This document shows positions 5,096 through 6,090 of a DNA stretch of 6,090 nt, one piece after another. Both the position numbers and the translations under genes were made by a program. The DNA comes from an uncultured Clostridia bacterium (GTDB lineage: Bacteria > Bacillota > Clostridia > TANB77 > CAG-508): assembly GCA_944389715.1 (NCBI GenBank), contig CALXNI010000118.1:1-6090 (forward strand), written 5' to 3'. The notes under the pieces are model-generated. The model saw nothing but the letters and a program-made list of their open reading frames with translations, searched no databases and was not told the DNA's origin. Numbering within the stretch: the first letter of the stretch is position 1; every line of letters begins with the position of its first letter.

Positions 5096-6090
5096 TTAAA
5101 ATAATATTTTGTCTTTAATACCTATGTTTTCAAGCACTTCATATATGACTTCAACTTCTATGTATCCTTCATTTCCGTATACATTTACTTGTTTATTTAT
5201 AATATTTTCTTTGTTTTCTATTTCATTTTCTAGTTCCTCTTCAAGTTTTTTTCTTCCTATTTCTTTAAGTTCTTCTTCCGTATATGTTATATCTTGATTC
5301 TCATATTCATAATTTGTTGTTTTTATGATTTCAATCGGTAAATAAAAATTAGAAAATAACATTAATTTTTTATTCTCATTTATTGTATCATAATTTTTAA
5401 ATTTTGAAAGGGTTTTATATAAATTTATTTTAAAATTATTTATATTTAATGTATACTTTTCTTCCGTAACCCCTGTGGATACTTTGATTTGTTGATTAAA
5501 ATAAAATTTTTCTTTTTTTGAGTACCAAACTTTTGCTTCTATATCTGCCTGAGAGTGAACATATCTAATTCCTGTATATTTTCCTTCTAAATATCCATTT
5601 ACTAAAATGTCTCCCTCTTTTACAATATCTCCAACGCTTACGGCTGCAGTACCTTCTTGAACATTTATTTTTGTAATAATTCCTGTTTTATCTGATATAA
5701 TATTGCAATATTCATTTTCATCAACTACTTCTGGTGCTTTTTCAGTTTCTTTTATTTCTACAATTGCATTAGTTCCTTTTAAGTTTATTCCTATCCAAGC
5801 AATATCATCTCTATTTAATCTTATTTTGTTTATAATTGAATTTGTATCTAATTTATTTTTACTAACTCCTATTTTAAGTCCCTGATTATTTAATTCTTCG
5901 ATTATTTCTTGTTCTGAAATATTTGCATTCCCTTTTATATCAATATTCCATATAAAATTAGAAGTAACTACTAATGAAATAATAACTAATATTAATAATG
6001 CTAAAAATATTTTTCTTTTTCTATATCTATGTAAAATAAATGGAATACCTTTTTTGGCTTGTATTTTTATTCTTGATTTAGTTTTTTTTG
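5096..6090 (-). CDS. yqfD: Sporulation protein YqfD, 5' end outside the window
   Basis: The frame is open without a stop from the right window edge (first full codon at 6088) to the TAA at 5096, giving 330 visible residues of a protein that usually has about 400. The N-terminal part is therefore missing only because of the window. An internal ATG at 5362 is not the start. A basic stretch is followed by one transmembrane helix at visible residues 27-48. The remainder shows YqfD family features: WIGINLKGTNAIVEIKE (98-114), CNIISDKTGII near 128-138, the VKEGDILVNG turn (156-165), RYVHSQADIEAKVWY (175-189) and FSNFYLPIEII (245-255), ending in a Glu/Lys-rich helix and a beta-rich tail. YqfD is a mother-cell membrane protein required for efficient sporulation in Bacillus and is classed as a stage IV protein. 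In Clostridia it usually follows yqfC, which would lie to the right. Its presence suggests a spore-forming ancestry. Confidence 0.95.
   Translation of the reverse strand, partial: KKTKSRIKIQAKKGIPFILHRYRKRKIFLALLILVIISLVVTSNFIWNIDIKGNANISEQEIIEELNNQGLKIGVSKNKLDTNSIINKIRLNRDDIAWIGINLKGTNAIVEIKETEKAPEVVDENEYCNIISDKTGIITKINVQEGTAAVSVGDIVKEGDILVNGYLEGKYTGIRYVHSQADIEAKVWYSKKEKFYFNQQIKVSTGVTEEKYTLNINNFKINLYKTLSKFKNYDTINENKKLMLFSNFYLPIEIIKTTNYEYENQDITYTEEELKEIGRKKLEEELENEIENKENIINKQVNVYGNEGYIEVEVIYEVLENIGIKDKILF

Noticed and set aside
5096..5362. A separate 88-residue gene starting at the ATG at 5362
   Set aside because: The same frame is open without a stop all the way to the window edge and encodes the rest of YqfD; the ATG is internal.
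3620..5885. Further plus-strand frames opposite ybeY, the unknown gene and yqfD
   Set aside because: They are low-complexity hydrophobic or Ser-rich translations lying wholly against supported minus-strand genes, so they are complement artefacts.

Overview
The window is a very AT-rich piece of a low-GC Gram-positive genome, most likely an anaerobic, spore-forming-lineage Clostridia bacterium. The evidence is the base composition, AGGAGG-type ribosome binding sites, the era-yqzL-recO order, and a YqfD sporulation protein. Every supported gene lies on the minus strand, so transcription runs from the right edge to the left edge. No RNA gene, CRISPR array, prophage or insertion sequence was found.

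Right to left the layout is as follows. The 3' part of yqfD (5096-6090) is cut by the window edge. A 73-base gap (5023-5095) holds a good promoter and a hairpin that would sit at the 5' end of the next transcript. Next comes a gene of unknown function, broken by a one-base frameshift into a 5' piece (4698-5009) and a 3' piece (3788-4747). A short gap (3730-3787) holds a GC-rich palindrome directly upstream of a TATAAT box. Then come ybeY (3265-3729) and a membrane-anchored DUF3048/YerB-like gene (2104-3237), closed by an intrinsic terminator (2064-2100). The last unit is a candidate promoter (2008-2034), era (1034-1936), the small gene yqzL (777-944) and recO (118-835). recO carries a one-base frameshift near its 5' end. 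The left edge (7-110) is a palindromic element whose arms are built of 7-base units.

The gene set is a reduced and rearranged version of the familiar Firmicutes block yqfC-yqfD-phoH-yqfF-ybeY-dgkA-cdd-era-yqzL-recO. phoH and yqfF would be expected between yqfD and ybeY, and dgkA and cdd between ybeY and era. Here the unknown gene and the DUF3048 gene take those places. YbeY and Era both act in 16S rRNA maturation and small-subunit assembly, RecO acts in recombinational repair, and YqfD acts in the mother cell during sporulation.

Two one-base shifts in otherwise well-kept genes matter for any reader of this annotation. Either they are assembly errors or both genes are genuinely broken, and the sequence alone cannot decide. 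The best leads for something undescribed are the heptad palindrome at 7-110, the unknown gene with its own promoter and 5' hairpin, and the operator-like palindrome before ybeY.
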